Shown in pieces: positions 1 through 14,132 of a stretch of DNA of 64,000 nucleotides. The stretch lies in the NCBI RefSeq assembly GCF_945957465.1, contig NZ_CAMFLC010000001.1:210427-274426 (forward strand). Reading direction: 5' to 3'. The stretch is from an uncultured Leifsonia sp. GTDB lineage: Bacteria; Actinomycetota; Actinomycetes; Actinomycetales; Microbacteriaceae. Position numbers and translations under genes: made by a program. The notes under the pieces were generated by a model. The model was not told the DNA's origin, made no database searches, and saw only the letters and a list, made by a program, of their open reading frames with translations. How positions within the stretch are numbered: position 1 is the stretch's first letter; each line of letters opens with the position of its first letter.

Positions 1-1971
1 CCCGGCTGGTGCCCGGCGTCGCTGGGTCGCGTTGCGCACGACCGCCGCGCGCACGGCCGCCGCGACCTCGGCACCGCGGGAGTACTCGAACCGGAGGATC
101 GCACGCACCGCCTTCTCGTCCACTTCAGCCGGGCCGAGCACGTCGATCAGGATGCCGGGGTCGACGGCCTCCAGCACCGCGCGCACAGCGGACTCGGCAC
201 CGGTGACGGACGCGAGTCGCACAGCGGGCGGGAAGCGCAGCTGACGCCGGTCGGCCAGTTCTTCGCGGGCGAAATCGACCAGCCGGTCGGTGGCGAAATC
301 ACGCGCGAGGTCTCCGGACACACCGACGAGCAGCGTCGGCGCTCCGGGGGCCGCCAGCACCGCAGCGCTGGTCCACCAGCGCAGGCAGTCCTCGGCGACG
401 TGCAGCGTCTCCCGTGCGAGCATCCGCTCGCCGTCGAGTAGGAGGACTGCCTGGTACCCGCCCTCCGCGATGGGCTCGGCGCCACGGGTGGCGACGACCA
501 GCGCGGGCGACGCAGCGACCCGCAGCACCGGATGGTCGCCGTCCGCCAGGATCACCCGGGTGCCGGGGAACGCGCGGCCCAGTTCCTCCGCCGTACGGCC
601 GGAGCCCGGCGTGACCGTCCGCAGCTTCGTGTGCTCGCAGCGCGTGCAGCGCCACCCGGTGGCCAGGGCCCCGCACCACCCGCACGACGCCGTCGCACCC
701 GCACGGCGCTGGCCGAGCGGACCCGTGCACTTCGCGCACCGGGCGGCCTGGCCGCAGTGGGCGCACGCCAGCACCGGCCGATAGCCCGGCCGGGCGACCT
801 GCACGAGCACCGGACCGCGCGGTCTGCCGTTCTCGCCGCTGAGTGCCTCCTGCGCCGCACGCCAGGCGGACGACGGGATGCGCGCCGCCCGCGCCGCCGG
901 TTCGGACGCGCTCTGGTTGGCCGTCAGCACGACCTTCGGCGAATACGCCCGCTCGGGTCCGACGTCATGCAGCCAGCCGAGCTCCACCAGACGCTGAGCC
1001 TCCACGCTCCGTACCAGGCCGCTCAGGACGAGCGCACAGCCCTCCAGTTCCTGACGGACCAGCGCGGCGTCCCGGGCGTGGACGTACGGGCTCAGCGGCT
1101 CCGCGAGCAGGGGATCGCTGTCCTCCCAGACCACGATGAGGCCCAGGCGGCGTGCGGGGGCATAGACGACTGAACGGTTCCCGATGACGATCCGCGCGCC
1201 CGAGAGCGCCGCCAGGAAGCCCTTGTAGCGATCCGGATTCGACTGGGAGGCGTCGGCGCGGACGACCGCCTCAGCCGGGGCGATCGCCCCGAGGGCCGCC
1301 GCCAGTTGGTCGAGATCGCGGTGATCGGGGACGGCGACGATCGCGGTGCTTCCCTGCCTCCAGGTCGCCATGGCGAGTGCCGCGAGGGTCACCGCCCACT
1401 CGCCCACCCAGGTTCCGTCGGGGAGTCGGCTGAGGCGCGGGATGGGGCGCAGTGCGAGCCGCTCCCCCGCCGCGATCGCGGCCTCCAGCACACCGCTCCG
1501 ATAGCCGCGCACCGGGAAGGCCGGCACCGCGGACGCTGCGCCTGCCGCGTGCCCCGCATGCTCCGGAGGAACGGATGCGGCGTCGCCGGACGGCTGCTGC
1601 GAGGCGAGCCAGGCCTTCTCGACGCGCACCATGCGTGCGGGCACCGCGAGGCGCAGGATGTCGCTGGCCGTGCCCGCACTGCGGTCGGCGAGGCGACGGG
1701 CGAGCCTCCAGACCGGGTCGGTCAGCACGGGAACGGGCGACACGACCGCCTCGATCGGGCTCAGGCTGCCGGAGAAGGCCGCATCCGGCTCGGCGAGCTC
1801 CACGACGAACCCGTCGGCCACCCTGCCCGCCGAACGGAGCGGGACGCGCACACGGACTCCCGGTGCCACCTGCCCTGACAGCTCTTCCGGCACGCGGTAG
1901 TCGAACAGGTGGTCGAGCTGCGGCAGCGGCGAGTCGAGGACGACGCGGGCGACCGGCGCGGCCGCCTCCAC
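1..1971 (-). CDS. priA: Replication restart protein PriA, helicase motifs lost (3' end outside window)
   Basis: 657 codons are visible and the C-terminus runs off the left edge. The GTG start at 1971 lies one base after the metK stop. The N-terminus (RVVLDSPLPQLDHLFDYRVP) is the PriA DNA-binding domain. Four CxxC pairs (CAHC, CAKC, CGWC, CTRC, about residues 403-445) form the PriA zinc-binding region. The helicase motifs are degenerate: the P-loop position reads GTWVGEW (about residues 186-192) and the DEEH box reads WEDS (residues 282-285), just after a well conserved GARIVIGNRS. Actinobacterial PriA proteins are known to lack helicase motifs, so this is probably a structural primosome loader and not an active helicase. 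It is the last gene of the metK cluster in the window. Confidence 0.9.
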   Translation of the reverse strand, partial: MEAAAPVARVVLDSPLPQLDHLFDYRVPEELSGQVAPGVRVRVPLRSAGRVADGFVVELAEPDAAFSGSLSPIEAVVSPVPVLTDPVWRLARRLADRSAGTASDILRLAVPARMVRVEKAWLASQQPSGDAASVPPEHAGHAAGAASAVPAFPVRGYRSGVLEAAIAAGERLALRPIPRLSRLPDGTWVGEWAVTLAALAMATWRQGSTAIVAVPDHRDLDQLAAALGAIAPAEAVVRADASQSNPDRYKGFLAALSGARIVIGNRSVVYAPARRLGLIVVWEDSDPLLAEPLSPYVHARDAALVRQELEGCALVLSGLVRSVEAQRLVELGWLHDVGPERAYSPKVVLTANQSASEPAARAARIPSSAWRAAQEALSGENGRPRGPVLVQVARPGYRPVLACAHCGQAARCAKCTGPLGQRRAGATASCGWCGALATGWRCTRCEHTKLRTVTPGSGRTAEELGRAFPGTRVILADGDHPVLRVAASPALVVATRGAEPIAEGGYQAVLLLDGERMLARETLHVAEDCLRWWTSAAVLAAPGAPTLLVGVSGDLARDFATDRLVDFAREELADRRQLRFPPAVRLASVTGAESAVRAVLEAVDPGILIDVLGPAEVDEKAVRAILRFEYSRGAEVAAAVRAAVVRNATQRRRAPAG

Positions 1972-1972
1972 G

Positions 1973-3166
1973 TCAGAGCCCTGCGGCGGAACGCAGGTCG
2001 TCGACGCGGTCCAGCCGCTCCCAGGTGAAGTCGGGGAGATCGCGGCCGAAGTGGCCGTAGGTCGCCGTCTGCGCGTAGATCGGCCGGAGCAGGTCGAGGT
2101 CGCGCACGATCGCGGCGGGGCGGAGGTCGAAGACCTCGCGAATCGCGCGGATGATGCGCTCGTCGGGAACCGTGCCGGTGCCGAACGACTCCACGTACAG
2201 GCCGACGGGGGCCGCCTTGCCGATCGCGTACGCCACCTGCACCTCGAGACGGTCGGCGAGACCCGCGGCGACCGCGTTCTTGGCGACCCAGCGCATGGCG
2301 TAGGCCGCCGAGCGGTCGACCTTCGACGGGTCTTTGCCCGAGAAGGCGCCTCCGCCGTGCCGGCTCGCGCCGCCGTACGTGTCGACGATGATCTTGCGGC
2401 CGGTGAGCCCGGCGTCGCCCTTGGGACCGCCGATCTCGAAGCGGCCGGTCGGGTTGATGAGCGTGCGGATGTGCGCGGTCTCGAGGCCGGCTGCGTGCAT
2501 CACCGGGGCGATGACCTCTTCGACCACCTCGGCCTGGAGCTGCTCGCTGGACACGCGCGGCGCGTGCTGGGTGGACAGGACGACGGTCTCGACCGAGCGC
2601 GGCGTGTAGCCCTCGTAGCCGATCGTCACCTGGGTCTTGCCGTCGGGGCGGAGGTAGTCGAGCGTGCCGTCTTTGCGGACGGCGGCGAGTCGCTCGGCCA
2701 GCCGGTGCGCCAACCAGATCGGCAGCGGCATGTATTGCGGGGTCTCCGTCGTCGCGAAGCCGAACATGATGCCCTGGTCGCCGGCGCCCTGGCGATCGAG
2801 ATGGTCGACGCTCTGCTCGGCACGCGTCTCGAGAGCGTTGTCGACGCCCTGCGCGATGTCGGGAGACTGGGCGCCGATCGAGACCGAGACACCGCACTGG
2901 GTGCCGTCGAAACTCACGTCCGACGAGTCGTAGCCGATCTCGACGATCTTCTCGCGAACCAGGGCCGGGATCTCCACGTAGCCGTTGGTCGTCACCTCGC
3001 CCGCGACGTGCACCAGCCCGGTCGTGACCAGGGTCTCCACGGCCACCCGGCTGCTCGGGTCGACGGCGATCAGTGCGTCGAGGATGCTGTCGGAGATCTG
3101 GTCGCAGATCTTGTCCGGGTGACCCTCGGTGACCGACTCGGACGTGAAAAGGCGCAGATCTGCCAT
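1973..3166 (-). CDS. metK: S-adenosylmethionine synthetase
   Basis: Makes S-adenosylmethionine from methionine and ATP in the cytoplasm. At 397 aa it has the normal family length. Visible signatures are [12 protein letters not shown] near the N-terminus, the methionine/ATP loop [12 protein letters not shown], and the glycine-rich [16 protein letters not shown]. The ATG at 3166 is preceded by AAGGAG at good spacing; longer readings upstream are out of the family alignment. It follows coaBC after 59 bp, and priA starts one base after its stop, so the three are probably cotranscribed. The 59 bp gap is too short for a SAM riboswitch and I see none. Confidence 0.97.
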   Translation of the reverse strand: MADLRLFTSESVTEGHPDKICDQISDSILDALIAVDPSSRVAVETLVTTGLVHVAGEVTTNGYVEIPALVREKIVEIGYDSSDVSFDGTQCGVSVSIGAQSPDIAQGVDNALETRAEQSVDHLDRQGAGDQGIMFGFATTETPQYMPLPIWLAHRLAERLAAVRKDGTLDYLRPDGKTQVTIGYEGYTPRSVETVVLSTQHAPRVSSEQLQAEVVEEVIAPVMHAAGLETAHIRTLINPTGRFEIGGPKGDAGLTGRKIIVDTYGGASRHGGGAFSGKDPSKVDRSAAYAMRWVAKNAVAAGLADRLEVQVAYAIGKAAPVGLYVESFGTGTVPDERIIRAIREVFDLRPAAIVRDLDLLRPIYAQTATYGHFGRDLPDFTWERLDRVDDLRSAAGL

Positions 3167-3225
3167 TGTTCTCCTTGATCGCGGGGACGAGGGCGGTGCC
3201 CGGGATGCCGTGTCCTCGACGTCGA

Positions 3226-4521
3226 CTAGACGACGACGTCGAGAATACGGTCGGCCACCGACAGCTTGCTCCCCGAGGCCTCCATCACTATATCGCCGCC
3301 CTTGCGCAGCACCACGACCTCGTTGCTCTCCGTTGCGAACCCCTGCTCCCAGCCCACCTGGTTGAGCACGAGGAAGTCGCTGCCCTTGGCCGCGAGCTTG
3401 GTGCGGCCGAGCTCGATCAGCGTCGAGGGGTCGGGCTCGGTCTCCGCCGCGAACCCCACGACGACCTGGCCCTCCGGGCGGTTGGCCGAGAGGCCGGCGA
3501 GGATGTCGGGGTTGGCGACCAGCTCGATGCTCAGGGTCTCGCCCGCCTCGGACTTCTTGATCTTGGCGTCGCGCGTCACAGCGGGCCGGTAGTCGGCGAC
3601 CGCCGCCGTCATCACCACGATGTCGGCCGATCTCGCCGCTTCGGTCACGGCCTCCTGCAGCTCGAGCGCGGTCTGCACCTCGACCAGTTCGACGCCCTCG
3701 GGAGGGTCGACTTCGAGGTGCGCGGCGATCAGCATCACGTCGGCGCCGCGGGCCTGCGCAGCGGCGGCCACGGCGACGCCCTGGCGTCCGCTCGAACGGT
3801 TGCCGAGGAATCGGACCGGGTCCAGCGGCTCGCGTGTGCCACCCGCCGTGACGACGATGCGCTTGCCCGCCAGATCGACACCCCCGCGCGGAAGGCGGGA
3901 GGCGTCGTTCGCACGCCGCCGCTCGGAGAGCACGACGACGTCGGCGACCGGCTCGGGCACCGCGGCGACCGCGAGCCGCGGCGAGATCCCCGCCGCGCGC
4001 AGCGCCGCCCGCACGATCACGTCGGGCTCTTCCATTCGGCCGGGCCCGGAGTCGGCGCCCGTGAGCTGACCGGAGGCCGGCCCGACCACCGTGACGCCGC
4101 GGCTGCGCAGGGTGGCGACGTTGGCCACCGTGGCCGGATTGCGCCACATCTCGGTGTGCATCGCCGGCGCGACGACCAGCGGCGCCGTCGATGCGAGCAC
4201 GGTGTTGCCGAGCAGATCGTCGGCGAGGCCGGCGGCCAGCTTGGCCAGCGTGTTGGCCGTGGCGGGCGCGATGACGATGAGGTCGGCCGATTGGCCGATG
4301 GCCACGTGCCGCACCTCGGCGACGCCCTCGTAGAGGTCGGTCGCCACGGGGTTGCGGCTGATCGCCTCGAGCGTCGGGCGCCCGACGAACCGCAGGGCGG
4401 CCTCCGTCGCGACGACGTGGACCGAGTGGCCCTCGAGCACCAGGGCGCGGATCACGCCGACGGCCTTATACGCGGCGATGCCGCCGGTCACTCCGACGAC
4501 GATGGTCAATCGTGGGCTCAC
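3226..4521 (-). CDS. coaBC: Bifunctional phosphopantothenoylcysteine decarboxylase / synthetase CoaBC
   Basis: Carries out two steps of coenzyme A synthesis: joining cysteine to 4'-phosphopantothenate and decarboxylating the product. At 431 aa it spans both domains. The N-terminal flavoprotein CoaC half has [11 protein letters not shown], the catalytic His in AMHTEMW and the substrate motif [16 protein letters not shown]. The C-terminal CoaB half has [23 protein letters not shown] and the dimer-interface region with VGFAAE. The start is GTG at 4521, seven bases after an AGGAG-type ribosome site. The order gmk-rpoZ-coaBC-metK is conserved in actinobacteria. Confidence 0.95.
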   Translation of the reverse strand: MSPRLTIVVGVTGGIAAYKAVGVIRALVLEGHSVHVVATEAALRFVGRPTLEAISRNPVATDLYEGVAEVRHVAIGQSADLIVIAPATANTLAKLAAGLADDLLGNTVLASTAPLVVAPAMHTEMWRNPATVANVATLRSRGVTVVGPASGQLTGADSGPGRMEEPDVIVRAALRAAGISPRLAVAAVPEPVADVVVLSERRRANDASRLPRGGVDLAGKRIVVTAGGTREPLDPVRFLGNRSSGRQGVAVAAAAQARGADVMLIAAHLEVDPPEGVELVEVQTALELQEAVTEAARSADIVVMTAAVADYRPAVTRDAKIKKSEAGETLSIELVANPDILAGLSANRPEGQVVVGFAAETEPDPSTLIELGRTKLAAKGSDFLVLNQVGWEQGFATESNEVVVLRKGGDIVMEASGSKLSVADRILDVVV

Positions 4522-4649
4522 GGCGGCATCTCCTATCGGCCGGATGTCCGGCTGCGATCGTGCGGCTGCTCTGGGCGCGCTGGCCTTCGGCGCTGTCTCC
4601 GAAGCGCCGGGTCAGCGGCTCTCGGCCTGCGGGAACTCGGTCGTCCGGG

Positions 4650-4910
4650 TCACTCCGCGGCGATCGGCTTGATGACGAGCTTGTCCTCGTTGATCTCGTG
4701 CAGCGCGACCGAGAGCGGCTTGTCGTCGACCGACGAGTCGACCAGCGGGCCGACGTTGTCGAACAGGCTGCCCTCGTGGAGGTCGGCGTAGTAGTCGTTG
4801 ATCTGACGCGCGCGCTTGGACGCGAAGATGACGAGCGCGTACTTGGACTCGACACGAGCCAGGAGGTCGTCGATGGGCGGGTCGATGATGCCGTTGTTGG
4901 TGGTTGCCAT
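4650..4910 (-). CDS. rpoZ: RNA polymerase omega subunit
   Basis: This 86 aa protein is the omega subunit, which helps assemble and stabilise the beta' subunit of RNA polymerase. The pattern [25 protein letters not shown] is the omega core: the conserved Lys-Arg-Ala-Arg-Gln-Ile helix that contacts beta'. The ATG at 4910 has a purine-rich GAGAGGG upstream. It sits between the gmk fusion gene (105 bp gap) and coaBC (128 bp gap) in the standard actinobacterial order, which supports the call despite its small size. Confidence 0.95.
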   Translation of the reverse strand: MATTNNGIIDPPIDDLLARVESKYALVIFASKRARQINDYYADLHEGSLFDNVGPLVDSSVDDKPLSVALHEINEDKLVIKPIAAE

Positions 4911-5015
4911 GCGGAAACCCTCTCTTTCGTGCGTCCACTCCTCGGCACGAGGCGCGGAAGACTGGTGGGTGAGCGCCTGGTGCGGCGCGACACGGTTCGG
5001 TCTGAGACTGGCGGT

Positions 5016-5957
5016 CTACGGGCGCGACGGCGCCGCGCGGACATTCATCAAGTCTACGACCTCGCGAGCGGCATCGGCGACCGTGTGGTTGACCACCCGG
5101 TAGTCGAACTCGTCCTGAGCGGCCAGCTCGACCTTGGCGGTCTCCAGCCGGCGCTGCTGCTCCGTCGCGTCCTCGGTGCCGCGGCCGATGAGCCGCCGCA
5201 CCAGCTCCTCCCACGTCGGCGGAAGCAGGAAGATCAGCCGCGCTTCCGGCATCGACTCGCGCACCTGCCTGGCCCCCTGGAGGTCGATCTCCAGCAGCAC
5301 GCTCCTGCCCTGTTCCAGCGCGTCCTCGATCGGGGCACGCGGCGTGCCGTAGCGGTAGGCGTTGTGCACGGTCGCGTGCTCCAGCAGCTCGCCCTCGGCG
5401 ATCATGCGATCGAACTCGGCGTCGTCGACGAAGTAGTAGTTGACGCCGTCGACCTCGCCGGGGCGCGGCGCGCGCGTGGTGGCCGACACCGAGAGGAGGA
5501 CGTCCGGGTAGTTCTCGCGGATGTACGTCGAGACCGTGCCCTTGCCGACGGCGGTCGGACCGGCGAGGACGACCAGCTGGTTGCGCCGCCGGCCGGCGCG
5601 GTTCTCCCGCTCGATCAGGAACTCCCGCAGCTTGAGACGCTGATGGCGGCCGAGACCGCCGAGACGCTTGGCCGGCGAGATCGCCAGCCTCTGCAACGCC
5701 TCCTGCATCTTGGTCGTCCCGATCGCCGGCACGCTGAGCAGGAACTCCGTGACGCGCAGCCGCCCCTCGACCCCGTCGGGGGCCGCGGTCGCGCGGTCGA
5801 GGATCACGAGCGGGGACACCTCGCGGGCGGCGATCGCGTTCTTCACGGCCGCGCGCGCCCGACGCGCCGCCACCGCCGCGGCCGAGGCGGCCGCCCGGTC
5901 GACCTCCGGAGGCGCCGGGCGGCGGGACGCCGTGTGCTCGGCAGCCGATTCAGCCAT
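5016..5957 (-). CDS. gmk: Fusion of actinobacterial integration host factor (mIHF) and guanylate kinase
   Basis: One uninterrupted 313-codon frame encodes two proteins that are separate in mycobacteria. Residues about 15-116 match mIHF: an Ala/Arg-rich helix ([11 protein letters not shown]), then the helix-two-turn-helix-like [21 protein letters not shown] and the motif [16 protein letters not shown] that binds the DNA backbone. Residues about 127-313 are guanylate kinase: P-loop GPTAVGKG (133-140), GMP-site [11 protein letters not shown], and the lid and C-terminal helices. The kinase converts GMP to GDP using ATP. The ATG at 5957 overlaps the pyrF stop by 8 nt, giving a start that includes the mIHF part. 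A kinase-only start would need an internal initiation codon that I cannot point to. Confidence 0.92.
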   Translation of the reverse strand: MAESAAEHTASRRPAPPEVDRAAASAAAVAARRARAAVKNAIAAREVSPLVILDRATAAPDGVEGRLRVTEFLLSVPAIGTTKMQEALQRLAISPAKRLGGLGRHQRLKLREFLIERENRAGRRRNQLVVLAGPTAVGKGTVSTYIRENYPDVLLSVSATTRAPRPGEVDGVNYYFVDDAEFDRMIAEGELLEHATVHNAYRYGTPRAPIEDALEQGRSVLLEIDLQGARQVRESMPEARLIFLLPPTWEELVRRLIGRGTEDATEQQRRLETAKVELAAQDEFDYRVVNHTVADAAREVVDLMNVRAAPSRP

Positions 5958-6824
5958 GGCCGGCGAGCACCTCCTCGGCGCGGCGCTCGATCGCGCCCGC
6001 CAGACCGTCGGGGCCCGCACCCAGGAGGCCGCGGGATTCGCTGACGATCACACCGGGCGCGAACGACCCGAACAGCCGGGCCATGTCTTCGACTCGTGCG
6101 CCCTGGTGGCCGAAGCCGGGGGCGAGCACCGGGAAGGCCGGCTGGACGGAGACGGCCGTGTCGATGCCGTAGTCGCCCAGCGCGACCGTGGCGCCGAGCA
6201 CCAGGCCGACGGTGCCGAAGGGATGCGGAGGCTGCTCCTGATTGAACGCGTGCACGTCTTCGATGATCGCACGGGCGACGCTCGCGCCGGCGTGCGCGCC
6301 CGAGTGGACCAGGGCCTGCTGCAGCTCCGCCGCCTCAGGGTTGGAGGTCGCGGCCAACACGAACAGCCCCTTGCCGGTGCGCTCGGCCAGGCTCATCGGC
6401 TCGGCGAGCGACCCGACTCCCTGGAAGGCGGCGACGGTGAGGGCGTCGGCCTCCAGCGGCGACCCGGGCGTCAGCCACGCCTCGCCGTAGGCCGCGACGC
6501 TCGTGCCGATGTCTCCGCGTTTCGCGTCGGCGATCACCAGCAGCCCCGCTGCACGGGCCTCGCGGATGACCTCTTCGAGCACCGCGTAGCCCGCGGACCC
6601 GAAGCGCTCGAAGAACGCGACCTGCGGCTTGACGATGCCGGCGCGGCCTGCGGCCGCCTCGACGACGCGCAGACCGAATTCGCGCAGTCCGGCGGCCGAG
6701 GCCGGAAGGCCCCACTCGCCCAGGAGATGCCGGTGCGGATCGATCCCCACGCACAGTCGGCCGCGCTCGGCGAACACGCCGGAAAGGCGGTCGCCGAACG
6801 ACGGCGCTGCGGTCGTGCGGTCGG

Positions 6825-6828
<4 letters not shown>
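5950..6828 (-). CDS. pyrF: Orotidine 5'-phosphate decarboxylase (type 2)
   Basis: Final step of UMP synthesis, decarboxylating OMP. At 292 aa it belongs to the longer type 2 family found in mycobacteria. The catalytic core is DAKRGDIG in the middle of the protein; the N-terminus CVGIDPH and the C-terminal phosphate-binding stretch PGFGHQGAR and SESRGLLG are also present. The GTG start at 6828 overlaps the carB stop as GTGA, implying translational coupling. Its stop is inside the start of the mIHF::gmk gene. Confidence 0.95.
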
Positions 6829-10105
<3,277 letters not shown>

Positions 10106-10106
<1 letters not shown>

Positions 10107-11275
10107 CAGTCGTTGCCTTCCTGGGTCGTGTCGTCGTGCGATGCGGCCTCGCGGGCGTGGATCATCTCGAGGAACCGGTCGAAGAGGTAGTTGGCGTCGT
10201 GCGGGCCGGCGGCGGCCTCCGGGTGGTACTGCACGCTGAAGGCGTTGATGTCGAGGCAGTTCAGCCCCTCGACGACCTGGTCGTTGAGGCTGAAGTGGCT
10301 GACCTCCACCGCGCCGAAGCCGGCCGGCGAGTCGAAGGTCCCGTCGATTGGCGCCTTCACGGCGAAGCCGTGGTTCTGCGCCGTGATCTCGACCCGGCCC
10401 GTGCGCTTGTCGAGCACCGGCTGGTTGATGCCGCGGTGGCCGAACGGCAGCTTGTAGGTGGTGAGCCCGAGCGCGCGGCCGAGCAGCTGGTTGCCGAAGC
10501 AGATGCCGAAGTACGGCAGCCCGGCACGCAGTGTCTCCTGGAGGAGGGCGACGTGCTTGTCGGAGGCCTGCGGGTCTCCGGGGCCGTTCGAGAAGAACAG
10601 CGCCGACGGATTCAGGCTGAGCACGTGCTCGGCCGTGACCTGCTGCGGGAGGACGTGCACGTCGAGGCCGCGGGCCGCGAGGTTCTCGAGGGTCGACTTC
10701 TTGACGCCGAGATCGAGCACGGCGACCGAGCCGATGCGCTCGCCGACCGCCGGCATCGTGTAGGGCTCGACCGTGGAGACCTCCGCCGAGAGGTTCCGGC
10801 CGGACATTTTCGCGCCCGAGAGGACGAGCTCCAGCTGCTCCGAGTCGCTCAGCCCGAAGTCGTCGCCGGAGAAGATCCCGGCACGCATCGCGCCCGCCGA
10901 CCGGATGTGCCGGGTGACCGCCCGGGTGTCGATGCCGCTGATGCCCACGACGCCCTGCTCGACGAGGTCGTCGTCGAGGCTGCGCTGGGCGCGGAAGCTG
11001 GAGACCACGCGGCTGGGCTCGCGGACGACGAAGCCGTCCACCCAGATGCGACGCGACTCCATGTCCTCGTCGTTGGTGCCGGTGTTGCCGATGTGGGGCG
11101 CCGTCATCAAGACGATCTGCCCCGCGTACGACGGGTCGGTCAGGGTCTCCTGATAGCCGGTCATGCCGGTCGCGAAGACCGCCTCGCCGAGTGTGCGGCC
11201 ACGGGCGCCGTACGCCCTGCCCACATAGCGCTTCCCGTCTTCGAGGACGAGGACGGCGGGTTCTGCTGCGGCCAC
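10106..11275 (-). CDS. carA: Carbamoyl-phosphate synthase small (glutaminase) subunit
   Basis: Hydrolyses glutamine and passes ammonia to CarB. The 389 aa protein has an N-terminal CarA domain ([31 protein letters not shown]) and a class I glutamine amidotransferase domain. The nucleophile Cys259 sits in [12 protein letters not shown], and the His/Glu pair in [12 protein letters not shown]. The start is GTG at 11275, one base after the stop of the preceding membrane gene; the 3' end overlaps carB by one base. It is translationally coupled in the pyr operon. Confidence 0.97.
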
Positions 11276-11276
11276 G

Positions 11277-11804
11277 TCACACCTCCCTTTCGGTGCTGTC
11301 GCCCGGCGTGCTGGCCGCCGGGATGATGTCGTCGACAGCCGCGGTCAACCGACCGCGGCCGGCCGGGTCCACGACCCGGAAGTAGCTGTCGGCGGCCACG
11401 CCGCCGCTGGTGGTCCAGCAGAGGCGGACCAGGCCGTCGCGCTCCACGACCCGGTCGATCGCGACCGTGGAGGCACCGACGCCGGTGAGCGAGGCGGCGG
11501 GGATGAACACGGGGTCTTCCCCGGTCACCCGCAGTTGCACGCCGTCGGACGAGACGTCGACCGTGCCGCGCCCCCGGTAGGCGAGCCCCGGCAGCGCCAG
11601 ACGCTCGAGCGGCTCGCCCGCCTTGGTCGTCGCGACGTAGAGCACCTCGGAGGACGCGGTCGCGGCCGAGAGGCTCTGCGGCGCCGGATAGCCGCCACCT
11701 GCCGGTGCGTCGCGTCGCACCCGGCGGCGCCAGCCGACGATCGCGAGCGCGAGCACCACGATGACGACGAGCAGGATACCGATCGTGGGCAGGAGCTTAT
11801 CCAC
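11277..11804 (-). CDS. Membrane-anchored PH-like domain protein of the pyr operon
   Basis: A 175 aa protein of unknown function. Residues about 5-24 form one strong transmembrane segment ([20 protein letters not shown]), followed by an Arg-rich stop-transfer stretch. The rest is a soluble beta-rich domain. Its place between pyrC and carA matches the M. tuberculosis gene Rv1382, a conserved but uncharacterised member of that operon. The GTG start overlaps the pyrC stop by 8 nt, and the stop is one base before carA, so it is locked into the operon. A role in anchoring or modulating pyrimidine enzymes is conceivable but unproven. Confidence 0.75.
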   Translation of the reverse strand: MDKLLPTIGILLVVIVVLALAIVGWRRRVRRDAPAGGGYPAPQSLSAATASSEVLYVATTKAGEPLERLALPGLAYRGRGTVDVSSDGVQLRVTGEDPVFIPAASLTGVGASTVAIDRVVERDGLVRLCWTTSGGVAADSYFRVVDPAGRGRLTAAVDDIIPAASTPGDSTEREV

Positions 11805-13143
11805 GGGCCACCCCCAGCTCCTCGACGACGACGCCGTCGAGGACCGTCGCGTACCCGCGGTGGAACGTGGCGTGGACGCGTCCGGGGAGCGTCATCGACA
11901 GGTACGGGGAGTTCACGCCCTTGCCGGCGAGGTCGCCGGTGGAGAACGCACGCGACGCGGCCGGGTCGTACAGGAAGAGCTCTGCGGGGGCTCCCGCCTC
12001 GAGCGGGAGGCCGTGGCCGCGCAGGCGGCCGATGCGCGCCGGAGCCGACGAGAGCACGCGCGCGATGTCGGTCCACCCGAGCAGGCCGGTGTCGACGACG
12101 GAGGCCTGGACGACCGAGAGGGCGGACTCCAGCCCCACCATGCCGAACGCGGCCGCATCCCACTCGCAGTCCTTCGACTCCACCGGGTGCGGAGCGTGGT
12201 CGGTCGCGACGATGTCGATGGTTCCGTCGGCGAGACCGGCGCGCAGCGCTTCGACATCCTCCGCGCGGCGCAGCGGCGGATTCACCTTGTACCGGGCGTC
12301 GTAGCCCGACGCCAGCTCCTCCGTCAGCAGGAGGTGGTGCGGGGTGACCTCGGCCGTGACGTCGACGCCGCGGGCCTTTGCCCAGCGGATGACGTCCACC
12401 GAGCCGGCGGTGGAGACGTGGCAGACGTGCAGGCGCGAGCCGACGTGCTCGGCGAGGAGCACATCGCGGGCGATGATCGACTCTTCCGCGACCGCCGGCC
12501 ACCCGGCGAGACCGAGCTCTCCGGACAGCGCGCCCTCGTTCATCTGCGCGCCCTCGGTGAGCCGCGGCTCCTGGGCGTGCTGGGCGATGACGCCGCCGAA
12601 CGCCTTGACGTACTCCAGCGCGCGGCGCATCAGCAGCGGGTCGGAGACGCACTTGCCGTCGTCCGAGAACACGCGCACTCCGGCTCGCGAGTCGGCCATG
12701 GCGCCCAACTCGGCGAGCCGCTCCCCCGCCAGGCCGACGGTCACCGCACCGATCGGCTGCACGGTGGCGTACCCGGCGGCCTCGCCGAGGCTGAGCACCT
12801 GCTCCACCACCCCGGCGGTATCGGCGACCGGGGAGGTGTTCGCCATCGGGAAGACCGCGGTGAAGCCTCCCGCCGCCGCGGCGCGTGTGCCCGTCAGGAC
12901 GGTCTCGCTCTGCTCGTAGCCGGGCTCGCGCAGATGCGTGTGCAGGTCGACCAGACCCGGCAGCGCGATCAGACCGTCGGCATCGATCACCGTGGCGCCG
13001 ACGGAAGCCGCATCGGAGCCGGTCGCGGCGATCCGGCCGTCGGCGAGCAGGAGGTCGGTGCGCGTGCCATCGGCCAGGGAGGCGCCCCGGATCAGATATC
13101 TCTCGGTCATCACCCTGTCGCTCTCGTCCACACCGTCGCTCAT
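11797..13143 (-). CDS. pyrC: Dihydroorotase (class I)
   Basis: Third pyrimidine step, closing carbamoyl aspartate to dihydroorotate. Zinc ligands are visible in [13 protein letters not shown] and in the C-terminal catalytic [20 protein letters not shown]-like YKVNPPLR is also present. The ATG at 13143 overlaps the pyrB stop as ATGA and gives 448 aa. A second ATG at 13110 (MTERYLIRG) would give 437 aa and starts closer to where homologues usually begin. The overlap geometry favours the first, but the choice is open. Confidence 0.93.
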   Translation of the reverse strand: MSDGVDESDRVMTERYLIRGASLADGTRTDLLLADGRIAATGSDAASVGATVIDADGLIALPGLVDLHTHLREPGYEQSETVLTGTRAAAAGGFTAVFPMANTSPVADTAGVVEQVLSLGEAAGYATVQPIGAVTVGLAGERLAELGAMADSRAGVRVFSDDGKCVSDPLLMRRALEYVKAFGGVIAQHAQEPRLTEGAQMNEGALSGELGLAGWPAVAEESIIARDVLLAEHVGSRLHVCHVSTAGSVDVIRWAKARGVDVTAEVTPHHLLLTEELASGYDARYKVNPPLRRAEDVEALRAGLADGTIDIVATDHAPHPVESKDCEWDAAAFGMVGLESALSVVQASVVDTGLLGWTDIARVLSSAPARIGRLRGHGLPLEAGAPAELFLYDPAASRAFSTGDLAGKGVNSPYLSMTLPGRVHATFHRGYATVLDGVVVEELGVARG

Positions 13144-14132
13144 CGCACACCGCCGTTCGCCGGTGGCTCCTCATTCGTCTTCTGGCCGTCGCGGTCGCCA
13201 CCGGACAGCAGCAGGTACAGCGCCGCCATTCGCACGGACACACCGTTGGCGACCTGCTCCCGCACCGTCGACCGCGGCGAGTCGGCGGCGGCCGCCGAGA
13301 TCTCCAGCCCGCGGTTCATCGGTCCGGGATGCATGACAATGCTATCCGGCCGCAGCCGGCCGAGCCGCTCCTCGTCGAGCCCCCAGCGCCGGGCGTACTC
13401 GCGCTCCGTCGGGAAGTACGCGGCGTGCATGCGCTCGCCCTGGATGCGGAGCATCATCACGACATCCGGCTCGGCGTCGAGCGCGCGGTCGAGGTCGTAG
13501 CCGATCGTCGCCGGCCAGCTCGACACGTCCACCGGAAGCAGCGTGGGCGGAGCGACGAGGCTCACGTGCGCACCGAGGGTCCGCAGCAGCCACACGTTGG
13601 AGCGTGCCACCCGCGAGTGCAGGATGTCGCCGACGATCGTCACCGTCACGCCGTCGAGGTCCTTGCCCCGCGACGCGCCGCCGTGCAGCCGGCGCCGCAT
13701 GGTGAAGGCGTCGAGCAGCGCCTGCGTCGGATGCTCGTGCATCCCGTCACCCGCGTTCAGCACGCCGGCGTCGATCCAGCCGCTGGTCGCGAGCGTCTGC
13801 GGCGCCCCGGACGCGCTGTGCCGCACCACGACCGCGTCCGCGCCCATCGCCGCGAGCGTCTGGGCGGTGTCTTTCAGGCTCTCGCCCTTCGACACGCTCG
13901 AGCCTTTGGCGGAGAAGTTGATCACGTCCGCCGAGAGCCGCTTGGCGGCGGCCTCGAACGAGATGCGCGTGCGGGTGGAATCCTCGAAGAAGAGGTTCAC
14001 GACCGTCTTGCCACGCAGCGTCGGCAGCTTCTTGACCTCCCGGTCCTGCACGTCCGCCATGTCCTCTGCCACGTCGAGCAGTGCGATGGCGTCGTCGCGA
14101 GACAGGGTCTTGGTGCTGAGCAGGTGCCTCAC
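13140..14132 (-). CDS. pyrB: Aspartate carbamoyltransferase catalytic chain
   Basis: Condenses aspartate with carbamoyl phosphate. At 330 aa it has the carbamoyl-phosphate motif [11 protein letters not shown], the 80s loop with [12 protein letters not shown], and the second-domain [11 protein letters not shown] signature. The start is GTG at 14132, overlapping the pyrR stop as GTGA. No pyrI regulatory chain is present, as expected outside enterobacteria. It is the second gene of the operon and depends on pyrR expression. Confidence 0.96.
   Translation of the reverse strand: MRHLLSTKTLSRDDAIALLDVAEDMADVQDREVKKLPTLRGKTVVNLFFEDSTRTRISFEAAAKRLSADVINFSAKGSSVSKGESLKDTAQTLAAMGADAVVVRHSASGAPQTLATSGWIDAGVLNAGDGMHEHPTQALLDAFTMRRRLHGGASRGKDLDGVTVTIVGDILHSRVARSNVWLLRTLGAHVSLVAPPTLLPVDVSSWPATIGYDLDRALDAEPDVVMMLRIQGERMHAAYFPTEREYARRWGLDEERLGRLRPDSIVMHPGPMNRGLEISAAAADSPRSTVREQVANGVSVRMAALYLLLSGGDRDGQKTNEEPPANGGVR

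Noticed and set aside
3167-3225. Possible SAM riboswitch before metK
   Set aside because: Only 59 bp and no recognisable aptamer.
3166-4791. Long plus-strand frame (541 codons) opposite coaBC
   Set aside because: Antisense shadow of coaBC; product has no family motifs and a biased Arg/His/Gly composition typical of high-GC shadows.
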